64,000 nt of DNA, taken from NCBI RefSeq assembly GCF_025562715.2, contig NZ_JAPFCC010000001.1, positions 186,001 to 250,000 of the forward strand. Reading direction: 5' to 3'. A program made the position numbers and the translations under genes. Below the pieces are notes generated by a model. It did not search any database and was not told the DNA's origin. It was given only the letters and a program-made list of their open reading frames with translations. Below are positions 1 through 7,368 of the stretch, piece by piece (the stretch's first letter is position 1; each line of letters starts with the position of its first letter). Source of the stretch: Endozoicomonas gorgoniicola (GTDB lineage Bacteria; Pseudomonadota; Gammaproteobacteria; Pseudomonadales; Endozoicomonadaceae).

Positions 1-18
1 TTAAATTGCTTCCACTTT

Positions 19-130
19 GCGGGAATAGCTCAGTTGGTAGAGCACAACCTTGCCAAGGTTGGGGTCGCCTCCGGGGTAGAGAGTGAGTCTCGTTTCCCAG
101 ACTTCGAAGAAGTCTCAAAATATCTTCAGC
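19..130 (+). pseudogene. defective tRNA-Gly, type A unit 1
   Basis: The first 49 nt match the intact tRNA-Gly(GCC) copies through the D arm, anticodon arm and variable loop. The 5' T-stem and T-loop are then replaced by 17 unrelated nt, after which the 3' T strand and TTTCCC return. The tail GCTCCA is missing; a perfect hairpin (AGACTTC-GAA-GAAGTCT, 99-115) follows instead. With no T-loop and no CCA it should not work in translation. The unit is 112 bp and repeats in tandem. Confidence 0.85.
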
Positions 131-242
131 GCGGGAATAGCTCAGTTGGTAGAGCACAACCTTGCCAAGGTTGAGGTCGCCTCCGGGGTAGAGAGTGAGT
201 CTCGTTTCCCAGACTTCGAAGAAGTCTCAAAATATCTTCAGT
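131..242 (+). pseudogene. defective tRNA-Gly, type A unit 2
   Basis: This is the second 112-bp tandem unit with the same T-arm replacement and 3' hairpin as unit 1. It differs by single bases, for example GTTGAGGTC instead of GTTGGGGTC after the anticodon stem. The anticodon arm with GCC is unchanged. Confidence 0.85.
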
Positions 243-354
243 GCGGGAATAGCTCAGTTGGTAGAGCACAACCTTGCCAAGGTTGGGGTCGCCTCCGGGG
301 TAGAGAGTGAGTCTCGTTTCCCAGACTTCGAAGAAGTCTCAAAATATCTTCAGT
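243..354 (+). pseudogene. defective tRNA-Gly, type A unit 3
   Basis: This is the third 112-bp tandem unit, directly abutting an intact tRNA-Gly at 355. It has the same replaced T arm, missing CCA end and AGACTTC/GAAGTCT hairpin as the units before it. Confidence 0.85.
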
Positions 355-430
<76 letters not shown>

Positions 431-451
431 GTTTAGATTTGGGTGTGAAAT

Positions 452-513
452 GCAACCTTGCCAAGGTTGGGGTCGTCTCTTTATAGCAAGGGCGAGTCTC
501 GTTTCCCGCTCCA
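452..513 (+). pseudogene. defective tRNA-Gly, type B unit 1
   Basis: This 62-bp segment keeps the anticodon arm (GCAACCTTGCCAAGGTTG) and the 3' end through CCA of tRNA-Gly. It lacks the 5' acceptor strand and D arm, and has 18 nt (TCTCTTTATAGCAAGGGC) in place of the 5' T-stem and loop. It is preceded by a spacer (GTTTAGATTTGGGTGTGAA) that recurs before most type B units. Confidence 0.85.
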
Positions 514-560
514 AAATTCAGGCTTTATGTTACTCAAAACATAAAGACGCAAAAGATTGC

Positions 561-636
561 GTCCCGTTCGTCTAGTGGCCTAGGACACTGCCCTTTCACG
601 GCAGTAACAGGGGTTCGAGTCCCCTACGGGATGCCA
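561..636 (+). tRNA. tRNA-Glu(TTC) copy 1
   Basis: This 76-nt cloverleaf has acceptor GTCCCGT/ACGGGAT (one G-U pair), anticodon loop CTTTCAC with anticodon TTC, T loop TTCGAGT and an encoded CCA. It is one of five identical copies in the array; most are preceded by a short hairpin CTTTATG...CATAAAG. Confidence 0.97.
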
Positions 637-675
637 CTTTCTTTAAGACATGAATAAGTCTTTAACATATTCAGC

Positions 676-751
<76 letters not shown>

Positions 752-772
752 GTTTAGATTTGGGTGTGAAGT

Positions 773-834
773 GCAACCTTGCCAAGGTTGGGGTCGTCTC
801 TTTATAGCAAGAGCGAGTCTCGTTTCCCGCTCCA
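773..834 (+). pseudogene. defective tRNA-Gly, type B unit 2
   Basis: This 62-bp remnant has the anticodon arm and CCA end of tRNA-Gly with the type B T-arm replacement. It has the variant AGCAAGAGC where most copies have AGCAAGGGC. Confidence 0.85.
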
Positions 835-855
835 ATTTAGATTTGGGTGTGAAAT

Positions 856-917
856 GCAACCTTGCCAAGGTTGGGGTCGTCTCTTTATAGCAAGGGCGAG
901 TCTCGTTTCCCGCTCCA
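856..917 (+). pseudogene. defective tRNA-Gly, type B unit 3
   Basis: This type B remnant lies directly after unit 2 with a short AT-rich spacer, so two defective copies sit in tandem between an intact tRNA-Gly and a tRNA-Glu. Confidence 0.85.
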
Positions 918-955
918 AATAGGCTTTATGCATAAGCATAAAGACGCAGAATTGC

Positions 956-1031
956 GTCCCGTTCGTCTAGTGGCCTAGGACACTGCCCTTTCACGGCAGT
1001 AACAGGGGTTCGAGTCCCCTACGGGATGCCA
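956..1031 (+). tRNA. tRNA-Glu(TTC) copy 2
   Basis: This is a 76-nt intact tRNA-Glu with anticodon TTC and encoded CCA, preceded by the CTTTATG/CATAAAG hairpin. Confidence 0.97.
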
Positions 1032-1070
1032 TTTTCTTTAAGACACGAATAAGTCTCTAACATATTCAGC

Positions 1071-1182
1071 GCGGGAATAGCTCAGTTGGTAGAGCACAAC
1101 CTTGCCAAGGTTGGGGTCGCCTCCGGGGTGGAGAGTGAGTCTCGTTTCCCAGACTTCGAAGAAGTCTCAAAATATCTTCAGC
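1071..1182 (+). pseudogene. defective tRNA-Gly, type A unit 4
   Basis: This 112-bp unit has the same T-arm replacement (one base changed, GGGGTGGAGAGT) and the same AGACTTC/GAAGTCT hairpin at 1151-1167. It directly precedes an intact tRNA-Gly, as the first type A run does. Confidence 0.85.
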
Positions 1183-1258
<76 letters not shown>

Positions 1259-1279
1259 GTTTAGATTTGGGTGTGAAAT

Positions 1280-1341
1280 GCAACCTTGCCAAGGTTGAGG
1301 TCGTCTCTTTATAGCAAGGGCGAGTCTCGTTTCCCGCTCCA
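1280..1341 (+). pseudogene. defective tRNA-Gly, type B unit 4
   Basis: This 62-bp type B remnant has one change in the variable region (GTTGAGGTC). It lies between an intact tRNA-Gly and a tRNA-Glu. Confidence 0.85.
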
Positions 1342-1383
1342 AACAAATAGGCTTTATGCATAAGCATAAAGACGCAGAATTGC

Positions 1384-1459
1384 GTCCCGTTCGTCTAGTG
1401 GCCTAGGACACTGCCCTTTCACGGCAGTAACAGGGGTTCGAGTCCCCTACGGGATGCCA
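1384..1459 (+). tRNA. tRNA-Glu(TTC) copy 3
   Basis: This is an intact 76-nt tRNA-Glu with anticodon TTC and encoded CCA. Confidence 0.97.
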
Positions 1460-1538
1460 TTTCTTTTAACGCAGTCAGTTAATGGTAATTACTGATTACG
1501 TTTTGACCTGAAGATGTCGTTAAATTGCTTCCATTGTT

Positions 1539-1614
<76 letters not shown>

Positions 1615-1635
1615 GTTTAGATTTGGGTGTGAAAT

Positions 1636-1697
1636 GCAACCTTGCCAAGGTTGGGGTCGTCTCTTTATAGCAAGGGCGAGTCTCGTTTCCCGCTCCA
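1636..1697 (+). pseudogene. defective tRNA-Gly, type B unit 5
   Basis: This 62-bp type B remnant keeps the anticodon arm and CCA end, with the 18-nt replacement in the T arm. Confidence 0.85.
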
Positions 1698-1739
1698 AAT
1701 AAACAGGCTTTATGCATAAGCATAAAGACGCAGAATTGC

Positions 1740-1815
1740 GTCCCGTTCGTCTAGTGGCCTAGGACACTGCCCTTTCACGGCAGTAACAGGGGTTCGAGTC
1801 CCCTACGGGATGCCA
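1740..1815 (+). tRNA. tRNA-Glu(TTC) copy 4
   Basis: This is an intact 76-nt tRNA-Glu, last of the first array and directly followed by a strong terminator. Confidence 0.97.
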
Positions 1816-1834
1816 TTTTCCCTATAGAAAATTA

Positions 1835-1864
1835 AGCCTGACGCTTAAATGCGTCGGGCTTTTT
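1835..1864 (+). terminator. rho-independent terminator of the tRNA array
   Basis: AGCCTGACGC pairs with GCGTCGGGCT around a TTAAAT loop and is followed by TTTTT. It ends the first tRNA block before the SDR gene. Confidence 0.85.
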
Positions 1865-1957
1865 GCGTTTCAGAAATGTTGATTTTTCTTTGTCTCAGCC
1901 AATCCCTTTAATTGCTGCTACTTTTCTTTATCAAAAATTACAAATGAGAATCAAAGA

Positions 1958-2878
1958 ATGGCGATGCGTTTTTGGCTGCTTGGGTTGCTGCTGCTGGGAA
2001 GTTTGCTGCAGGCTAATGATGCGGCAAAGGTTGTAATTGTAACCGGGGCTTCTTCTGGTATTGGTAAAAGCCTGGTGGAAGAGCTGGCAGCTGATAAAGG
2101 CTACAGGGTTTATGGCACTACGCGGCAGGCTGGTCTGGTTGGTGACTATAAAGGTTATTCGCTGATTAAAATGGATCCGGCTGATACCAGTTCTGTGGAT
2201 GCTGCAATAAAAATGGTTGGAGACTGGGAGTCGGGAATTGATGTTCTGGTTAATAATGCAGCCTATATGGTTATTGGTTCTGTAGAGAGTGTTGAGCCGG
2301 ACCAGTTGTTGGATATGTTAAATGTGAATGTGGTCGGCTATGCAAGGGCGACTCGTGCTGTCCTGCCATATATGCGCAAGCATCAATCCGGGCTGATTGT
2401 GAATATCAGCAGTTCGCAGGCTTTTGAGCCAAGAGGGTTGATGGAGTCTTATTCGGCGACCCGGTCTGCTATTGAGACCATGTCACTTGGGCAGTCTTCT
2501 TATCTTGAGGATTATGGGGTCAAGGTGGTGGTTTTTGAGCCTGGGGCTACCAATACCAACATTGGAAAAAGTACTGTTATCGGTCCAGTGAAAGTACAGG
2601 GGGATAGCGCTGGAGCGCAGACGGGTAATCTGAAACGTATGATGGTGGATCGCCTGGCGCAGGGTGCCAGTCCGGGAGATGTAGCAAAAAGGATTATCAG
2701 CGTTATTGGTGATGAAATGCCTGACTTTCGTACACCTGTGGATTCGAAGGTTCTTGAGCGCGCCAGATTTGTTTATCGAAACCCTGACGGGAACGGGTTA
2801 AGAGATAAGCTGCGAGGAAACTATCTGAATTTTCTGAAAGCCTGGGGGGCAAAACCAGATAACTTAAAAATCAACTAG
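1958..2878 (+). CDS. SDR-family oxidoreductase with N-terminal signal-like segment
   Basis: This 306-residue protein belongs to the short-chain dehydrogenase/reductase family. It has the nucleotide-binding motif TGASSGIG near residue 30, NNAAY near 95, and a serine in NISSSQ (about 151-153). The usual catalytic YxxxK reads Y165-SAT-R169, so the lysine is arginine. A hydrophobic start (FWLLGLLLLGSLLQANDA) looks like a signal peptide or anchor, which is odd for a cytosolic NAD(P) enzyme. Substrate is unknown. It stands alone between two tRNA blocks. A second ATG at 1964 is equally possible as start. Confidence 0.8.
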   Translation: MAMRFWLLGLLLLGSLLQANDAAKVVIVTGASSGIGKSLVEELAADKGYRVYGTTRQAGLVGDYKGYSLIKMDPADTSSVDAAIKMVGDWESGIDVLVNNAAYMVIGSVESVEPDQLLDMLNVNVVGYARATRAVLPYMRKHQSGLIVNISSSQAFEPRGLMESYSATRSAIETMSLGQSSYLEDYGVKVVVFEPGATNTNIGKSTVIGPVKVQGDSAGAQTGNLKRMMVDRLAQGASPGDVAKRIISVIGDEMPDFRTPVDSKVLERARFVYRNPDGNGLRDKLRGNYLNFLKAWGAKPDNLKIN

Positions 2879-3002
2879 TGGTTGACAGTGATAACGCAAA
2901 TCCCTATTATTTTGCCTCGTTTGCTGCTGACAGCATTGCCGAAAGAGATCAACAAGTACTTGATTTCAAATGAAAAAACGGCATAATTCAGCAACAAGGT
3001 TT

Positions 3003-3078
3003 GGGGCCTTAGCTCAGCTGGGAGAGCGCAACACTGGCAGTGTTGAGGTCAGCGGTTCGATCCCGCTAGGCTCCACCA
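3003..3078 (+). tRNA. tRNA-Ala(GGC)
   Basis: This 76-nt cloverleaf has acceptor GGGGCCT/AGGCTCC, D arm AGCTCAGCTGGGAGAGC, anticodon loop CTGGCAG with anticodon GGC, T loop TTCGATC and encoded CCA. It starts a second small tRNA block with tRNA-Glu and tRNA-Gly. Confidence 0.97.
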
Positions 3079-3117
3079 AGTTTCAATAATCAGAATTTGA
3101 TTCTGGTTGTAGAATGT

Positions 3118-3193
3118 GTCCCGTTCGTCTAGTGGCCTAGGACACTGCCCTTTCACGGCAGTAACAGGGGTTCGAGTCCCCTACGGGATGCCA
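3118..3193 (+). tRNA. tRNA-Glu(TTC) copy 5
   Basis: This is an intact 76-nt tRNA-Glu, 39 nt after tRNA-Ala and probably cotranscribed with it. Confidence 0.97.
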
Positions 3194-3238
3194 CTTTCTT
3201 ATCTAAAGAATACGACTGAAGGGTCGTTAAATACTTCT

Positions 3239-3314
<76 letters not shown>

Positions 3315-3320
3315 ATATAA

Positions 3321-3349
3321 AAAACCAGTCCAGTGTGACTGGTTTTTTT
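3321..3349 (+). terminator. terminator after the Ala-Glu-Gly tRNA block
   Basis: AAAACCAGTC and GACTGGTTTT pair around CAGTGT and run into a T tract. The same hairpin recurs 116 bp downstream. Confidence 0.85.
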
Positions 3350-3375
3350 ATGCCTGAAATTTATGCGGCTGTCTC

Positions 3376-3430
3376 TGGCAAGGTTGGGGTCGTCTCTTTA
3401 TAGCAAGGGCGAGTCTCGTTTCCCGCTCCA
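3376..3430 (+). pseudogene. partial type B tRNA-Gly remnant
   Basis: This remnant starts in the middle of the anticodon arm (TGGCAAGGTTGGGGTCG), carries the 18-nt type B replacement and ends in TTTCCCGCTCCA. It is part of a 116-bp tandem duplication that also copies the downstream terminator. Confidence 0.8.
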
Positions 3431-3436
3431 ATACAA

Positions 3437-3465
3437 GAAACCAGTCCAGTGTGACTGGTTTTTTT
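3437..3465 (+). terminator. second copy of the tRNA terminator
   Basis: AAACCAGTC pairs with GACTGGTTT around CAGTGT, followed by T residues. It is the duplicate of the terminator at 3321; the sequence after it (ATGCCTGAAATTTATGCGGC) is also duplicated. Confidence 0.8.
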
Positions 3466-3554
3466 ATGCCTGAAATTTATGCGGCAGTCTCTACACGCAT
3501 GGTTTTTAGCGCTTAGCTGCAATAGGACAAATTCTGATAAGCCTGGCTATTTCA

Positions 3555-4700
3555 TCAGTAATATCGTATGTCGTGGTAGCTTCTTACCAGAGGAACTGTT
3601 AATTCAGGCCCTCTGACTGCGGGCTGAGAAGAGACCCCGGGGGGGGCTTTTAAAGGGTTGTTGTAATCTCTGTATCGACTACCGGGAGCCAGCAGGTAAA
3701 GCGCTCCATTCTGGGCAAGCTTATAAAGATAAGAGGTGATCGATTTGCCTTCCGGCATCCCGTTTATTGCTTCATAGCCGTTGTAAACAATGAGTGTGTA
3801 CAGGGCTAAATCTTCCAGGCTGTCTCTGGAAGTGGTCGGCATGCTTTTTAAGGCTTCTAAAAAGTCATCATTTTCTTCATACAGTTCAAAGGCAGCACTG
3901 CCTACCTGGATAGTGGTTTCTCCTTCTGAAAACTGGTGAGTGTGTTGTATGTTGAGGAAATGTGTCATGTGTTTTTGGATTTCATACAGGTTCCATGCCT
4001 GTAACGCAAAAAATTTTGAGCTATCAATAATTTTAATCCATAGCTGTTGGGCAGGGTTTTTCCGATGGCGGACGCCAAGGCTGTTTATTGTTTTTACTTG
4101 ACTGGCAACGATCTTAAGGCTTTTAGAATAGCGCCTCCAGATTTTATGGATTTTTTTAAAGTGGTAGTAAAGCTCAAAGCCATTCCCAAAAAAGTAGTAA
4201 GCGTAGTCTATGGCCAGTCTTTTGCTGGCAAGCAGAATATATGGAAGGTTCGGGTAGGGAATCTCTATGTATTCTGGCAAACGTCTTTCGAGCATAAAAT
4301 GCCCTGGTGCATGATACTGGCGTTTTGCTGGAGTGGCATTGGGTATGTTGGCTTGCACTATGCCATTGCAATGGCTGAGCAGGGTGCCATTGCTGTGATC
4401 TGCGGAGGTTAATGAACAGTCGTATTCGATGCCATGGCTGTTGAAGGTTGATTGTTCAACAATAGTATCTGTTGGTGTTTCTGTCGTGGTAATGCATCGC
4501 AGGCCCGGGGGTAGATAAGCCTGGTTTGTCTGGGCGATTGACTGCATTGATGTATGGCAATCAGCGTGTTTTTTGCTGACTTTTTGGAAAGTGGTGGCTG
4601 AAATATGACCATCATGAGCAAGGGCGAAGCCGGAGGTGGCTGCATTTAACACGATAATTAATGTTGTAATTTGCCGCAGACACTTCGGAAAGAGCGCCAT
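3555..4700 (-). CDS. secreted protein of unknown function
   Basis: This 381-residue protein starts with a basic n-region and hydrophobic core ending near SGFALAHDG, a probable Sec signal peptide cut around residue 29. The rest is mixed helical with no family I recognise. The C-terminal third has a tyrosine-containing, otherwise ordinary globular composition. A purine-rich stretch (AAAGGGA) precedes the ATG. It is a single gene, convergent with the tRNA block. Periplasmic or exported location is inferred from the signal only. Confidence 0.65.
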   Translation of the reverse strand: MALFPKCLRQITTLIIVLNAATSGFALAHDGHISATTFQKVSKKHADCHTSMQSIAQTNQAYLPPGLRCITTTETPTDTIVEQSTFNSHGIEYDCSLTSADHSNGTLLSHCNGIVQANIPNATPAKRQYHAPGHFMLERRLPEYIEIPYPNLPYILLASKRLAIDYAYYFFGNGFELYYHFKKIHKIWRRYSKSLKIVASQVKTINSLGVRHRKNPAQQLWIKIIDSSKFFALQAWNLYEIQKHMTHFLNIQHTHQFSEGETTIQVGSAAFELYEENDDFLEALKSMPTTSRDSLEDLALYTLIVYNGYEAINGMPEGKSITSYLYKLAQNGALYLLAPGSRYRDYNNPLKAPPGVSSQPAVRGPELTVPLVRSYHDIRYY

Positions 4701-4806
4701 AATGCTTTATCCCTTTGATATCTTATGTGTAATCAGAGGTAAGCGTAGTTAGTATTTGTTGCTTGTAAAAAAGAATTATTTTTGTTTCGTTTATTTTGCG
4801 CAAACA

Positions 4807-4828
4807 GGTAGCAGGTATTCCTGCTACC
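4807..4828 (-). terminator. hairpin downstream of nagK
   Basis: GGTAGCAGG and CCTGCTACC form a perfect 9-bp stem with a 4-nt loop just after the nagK stop. Only a short T-rich stretch follows on the minus strand, so it may be a weak terminator. Confidence 0.55.
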
Positions 4829-4843
4829 GCATGGTTATAACAA

Positions 4844-5749
4844 TTAATGATTTAACATAGCGGCTCCGCGAGCGCCGCCAGCGTCACCAAACCGGGCTTT
4901 TCGTACTTCGGGTAGCTTGCCAAGCTTAAGCGTGTATTTTTTCATCAGTGGCGGGACAAGGTCGTAAAGTTCATCAAAATTAGACAGCCCTCCGCCTACA
5001 ACAAAGACACCCGGGTCAAGGGTGTTGGTCAGGCTTCCAAGCCCGCAGGCAAGAAGCTCTGTGTAAAGGCTGACGGTCTTTTCGGCGTCGCCATCCTGGT
5101 GGCGATAGAGTTGCACTATCTCTTTGCCTTTGGCGTGCCTGCCTGCAAAGTGCTTGTAAATGATTTCCAGTCCCCGGCCTGACAGGTAATTATCCAGGCA
5201 GCCCCGCAGGCCGCAGCCACAATCGATAACCGGGAAGTCAGAGCCTCCCAGTTCCAGCGCTTGAAAGGGTAGTGGGGTATGGCCCCATTCGCCAGCCAGA
5301 TTGTTACGGCCGGTATAAATCCTGTTTTGTACATAGAGTCCGCCGCCGCAGCCTGTGCCAAGAATAACTCCGAATACGGTGTCAAAGCCTTCACCGGCAC
5401 CACCAATAGCTTCCGAGATAGTAAAGCAGTTGGCGTCGTTGTCTATTTTAACGGGTCGGTTCAGCATGTACTCCAGGTCGGACAGAAGGTTTTTACCATT
5501 GGCGCATGGAATGTTGGCAATCACTGCCTTTGCAGAATCCGGTTCAATAAAGCCCGGAATGCCAATGCCGACACAGCCTCGTACGTTGAGTTGCTCATCG
5601 GTTTCCCGGATCAGAGTCTTTATGCTTTGCCTGAAGGTGTCGTAGTTGTCAGTAGGTGTTGGGATGCGTTTGCTGAACGCTCTTTCGTAGCGGTCGTTAT
5701 AGGCAGTCAGCTCCATCTTGGTGCCGCCGATATCCAGTCCATACAGCAT
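4844..5749 (-). CDS. nagK: N-acetylglucosamine kinase, ROK family
   Basis: The protein phosphorylates free N-acetylglucosamine with ATP to GlcNAc-6-phosphate. I place the start at the ATG giving MLYGLDIGGTK (301 residues), which aligns with E. coli NagK; an ATG nine bases upstream (5758) is possible, and GGAGA lies before both. The ATP motif LDIGGTK, the catalytic Asp in NDANCF, and the ROK zinc cysteines in CGCGLRGCLDNYLSGRG are visible. It lies just downstream of an aldolase gene on the same strand (gap 136 bp) and fits with the nagE transporter elsewhere in the window. Confidence 0.85.
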   Translation of the reverse strand: MLYGLDIGGTKMELTAYNDRYERAFSKRIPTPTDNYDTFRQSIKTLIRETDEQLNVRGCVGIGIPGFIEPDSAKAVIANIPCANGKNLLSDLEYMLNRPVKIDNDANCFTISEAIGGAGEGFDTVFGVILGTGCGGGLYVQNRIYTGRNNLAGEWGHTPLPFQALELGGSDFPVIDCGCGLRGCLDNYLSGRGLEIIYKHFAGRHAKGKEIVQLYRHQDGDAEKTVSLYTELLACGLGSLTNTLDPGVFVVGGGLSNFDELYDLVPPLMKKYTLKLGKLPEVRKARFGDAGGARGAAMLNH

Positions 5750-5885
5750 ATCTGACATTCTCCGGTTTATTTTGAAATTTATAAAGGTCGGGATGATGAC
5801 AGACGTTATAACACTCATGCAGACGCTGCTGATATGACCCAGCGCATGGAACCGGTTGCACAGGCTGTGCAACCGGTTATCCGGG

Positions 5886-6950
5886 TTACTGGATTCTGGG
5901 GTCAAGGTTACCCTTGTTGTAGAGGTCGAACATGGCTTCGAGGCTTAATGCTCTGATTTTTGAAGCATTGCCTGCCGTTTCAAAAGCCTGATAGCGCTGA
6001 AGGCAGATATCTTTCATTGCCCGGGTGGCAACAGTAAGGTATTTGCGTGGGTCAAACTCTGATTTGTTTTCCTGCATAAACCGGCGGATAGCCCCTGTTG
6101 ATGCCAGACGCAGGTCGGTGTCGATATTGACCTTGCGTACCCCGTGGCGAATGCCTTCCTGGATCTGCTCGACAGGAACGCCGTAGGTTTCCGGTATTTC
6201 TCCACCGTTGTCGTTAATAACCTTAAGCCAGTCCTGTGGAACGGATGATGAGCCGTGCATAACCAGATGGGTGTTGGGTATGCGTTTGTGTATCTCGCGG
6301 ATTCTGTCAATGGCAAGGATGTCACCAGTCGGAGGGCGGGTGAATTTGTAGGCACCATGGCTGGTACCGCAGGCGATGGCGAGGGCATCGACATGAGTAG
6401 CCTGAACAAATTCAGCAGCTTCGTCGGGATCAGTCAATAGCTGGTCTTGAGACAGTTTGCCCGCAGCGCCAACGCCGTCTTCCTCTCCGGCTTCGCCGGT
6501 TTCCAGAGAGCCCAGGCAGCCCAGTTCCCCTTCTACAGAAACTCCGCAAGCATGAGCCATTTCAACGGTTCGGCGAGTCACCTCAACATTGTATTCGTAG
6601 CTGGAAGGGGTTTTGCCGTCTTCTTTTAGTGATCCGTCCATCATGACAGAAGAAAAGCCCAGCTGTATTGAACGCTGACAGATGGCGGGGCTGGTGCCGT
6701 GATCCTGATGCATCACAACGGGAATGTGTGGAAACTCTTCAATGGCTGCCAGAATCAGGTGTCTCAGGAAGGGGGCGCCAGCGTATTTTCGGGCTCCTGC
6801 AGAGGCCTGAACAATGACTGGCGAGTCCGTTTCGTCGGCTGCTTCCATGATGGCGCGCATCTGTTCCAGGTTGTTGACGTTAAAGGCTGGGACGCCGTAA
6901 CGGTTCTCGGCAGCGTGGTCGAGAAGTTGTCTGAGGCTGATCAGCGCCAT
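5886..6950 (-). CDS. fba: class II fructose-bisphosphate aldolase, 354-residue proteobacterial type
   Basis: This zinc aldolase cleaves fructose 1,6-bisphosphate to DHAP and glyceraldehyde 3-phosphate. The zinc-site motif reads VVMHQDHG near residue 80, the phosphate-binding histidine motif reads HGSSSVP, and NIDTDLR lies near residue 280. Length 354 matches the subtype often called Fba/CbbA. GGAG seven bases before the ATG supports the start. A second aldolase of a shorter subtype lies at 8467-9324, so the two may serve different conditions. It may share a transcript with nagK. Confidence 0.93.
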   Translation of the reverse strand: MALISLRQLLDHAAENRYGVPAFNVNNLEQMRAIMEAADETDSPVIVQASAGARKYAGAPFLRHLILAAIEEFPHIPVVMHQDHGTSPAICQRSIQLGFSSVMMDGSLKEDGKTPSSYEYNVEVTRRTVEMAHACGVSVEGELGCLGSLETGEAGEEDGVGAAGKLSQDQLLTDPDEAAEFVQATHVDALAIACGTSHGAYKFTRPPTGDILAIDRIREIHKRIPNTHLVMHGSSSVPQDWLKVINDNGGEIPETYGVPVEQIQEGIRHGVRKVNIDTDLRLASTGAIRRFMQENKSEFDPRKYLTVATRAMKDICLQRYQAFETAGNASKIRALSLEAMFDLYNKGNLDPRIQ

Positions 6951-7368
6951 GGCTTGCTCCTTTTTTATTGAAGGTTATAGAGGGGCGTTTGAGCTATGGA
7001 GGTCTGCTTATATTATCGCCACCTTGTTCGTGGATGCAAAGCTTCGTGAATGGAAAGCTTCGTGGATGCAAAGTTTTGTGGATGGAAAGGTCGTTTTTGT
7101 TTGCTGCGAAAAAGCAAAAGAAGTGGACTCTTTAAGAATAAGGTTTGACCGATGTGAAAATGAAAGGCGCTTTATGGGGGTGCAGAGCTATATTGTCGAG
7201 GGTTCGCCAGACGCCTGACCGTTATGGGAAGAGGCTGACAAGAATATACCATCGTCATTCCCGCGCAGGTTCGAATGATGTTCTTCCGGTAAGTTCTGTT
7301 CTGTCGCTTCCCTGAGGTGGTCAGTATGGCCAAGTGGGTATCTACAGACAGGTGGAGGTGTTTGTCAA
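6951..7368. other. intergenic region with 16-bp tandem repeats
   Basis: These 418 bp lie between the divergent fba and the unknown secreted gene at 7369. I see no convincing gene. Four 16-bp tandem units (type CGTGGATGCAAAGCTT) occupy 7029-7092. Both flanking promoters must lie here. Confidence 0.6.
7029..7092. repeat. 16-bp tandem repeat, four units
   Basis: The units CGTGGATGCAAAGCTT, CGTGAATGGAAAGCTT, CGTGGATGCAAAGTTT and TGTGGATGGAAAGGTC lie head to tail upstream of fba. Each carries a GGATG(C/G)AAAG core (GAATGGAAAG in the second). They could be binding sites or slippage products. Confidence 0.75.

Noticed and set aside
4047..4412. 121-codon plus-strand frame inside the secreted gene at 3555-4700
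   Set aside because: It has no ribosome site and lies opposite a frame with a signal peptide and good start.
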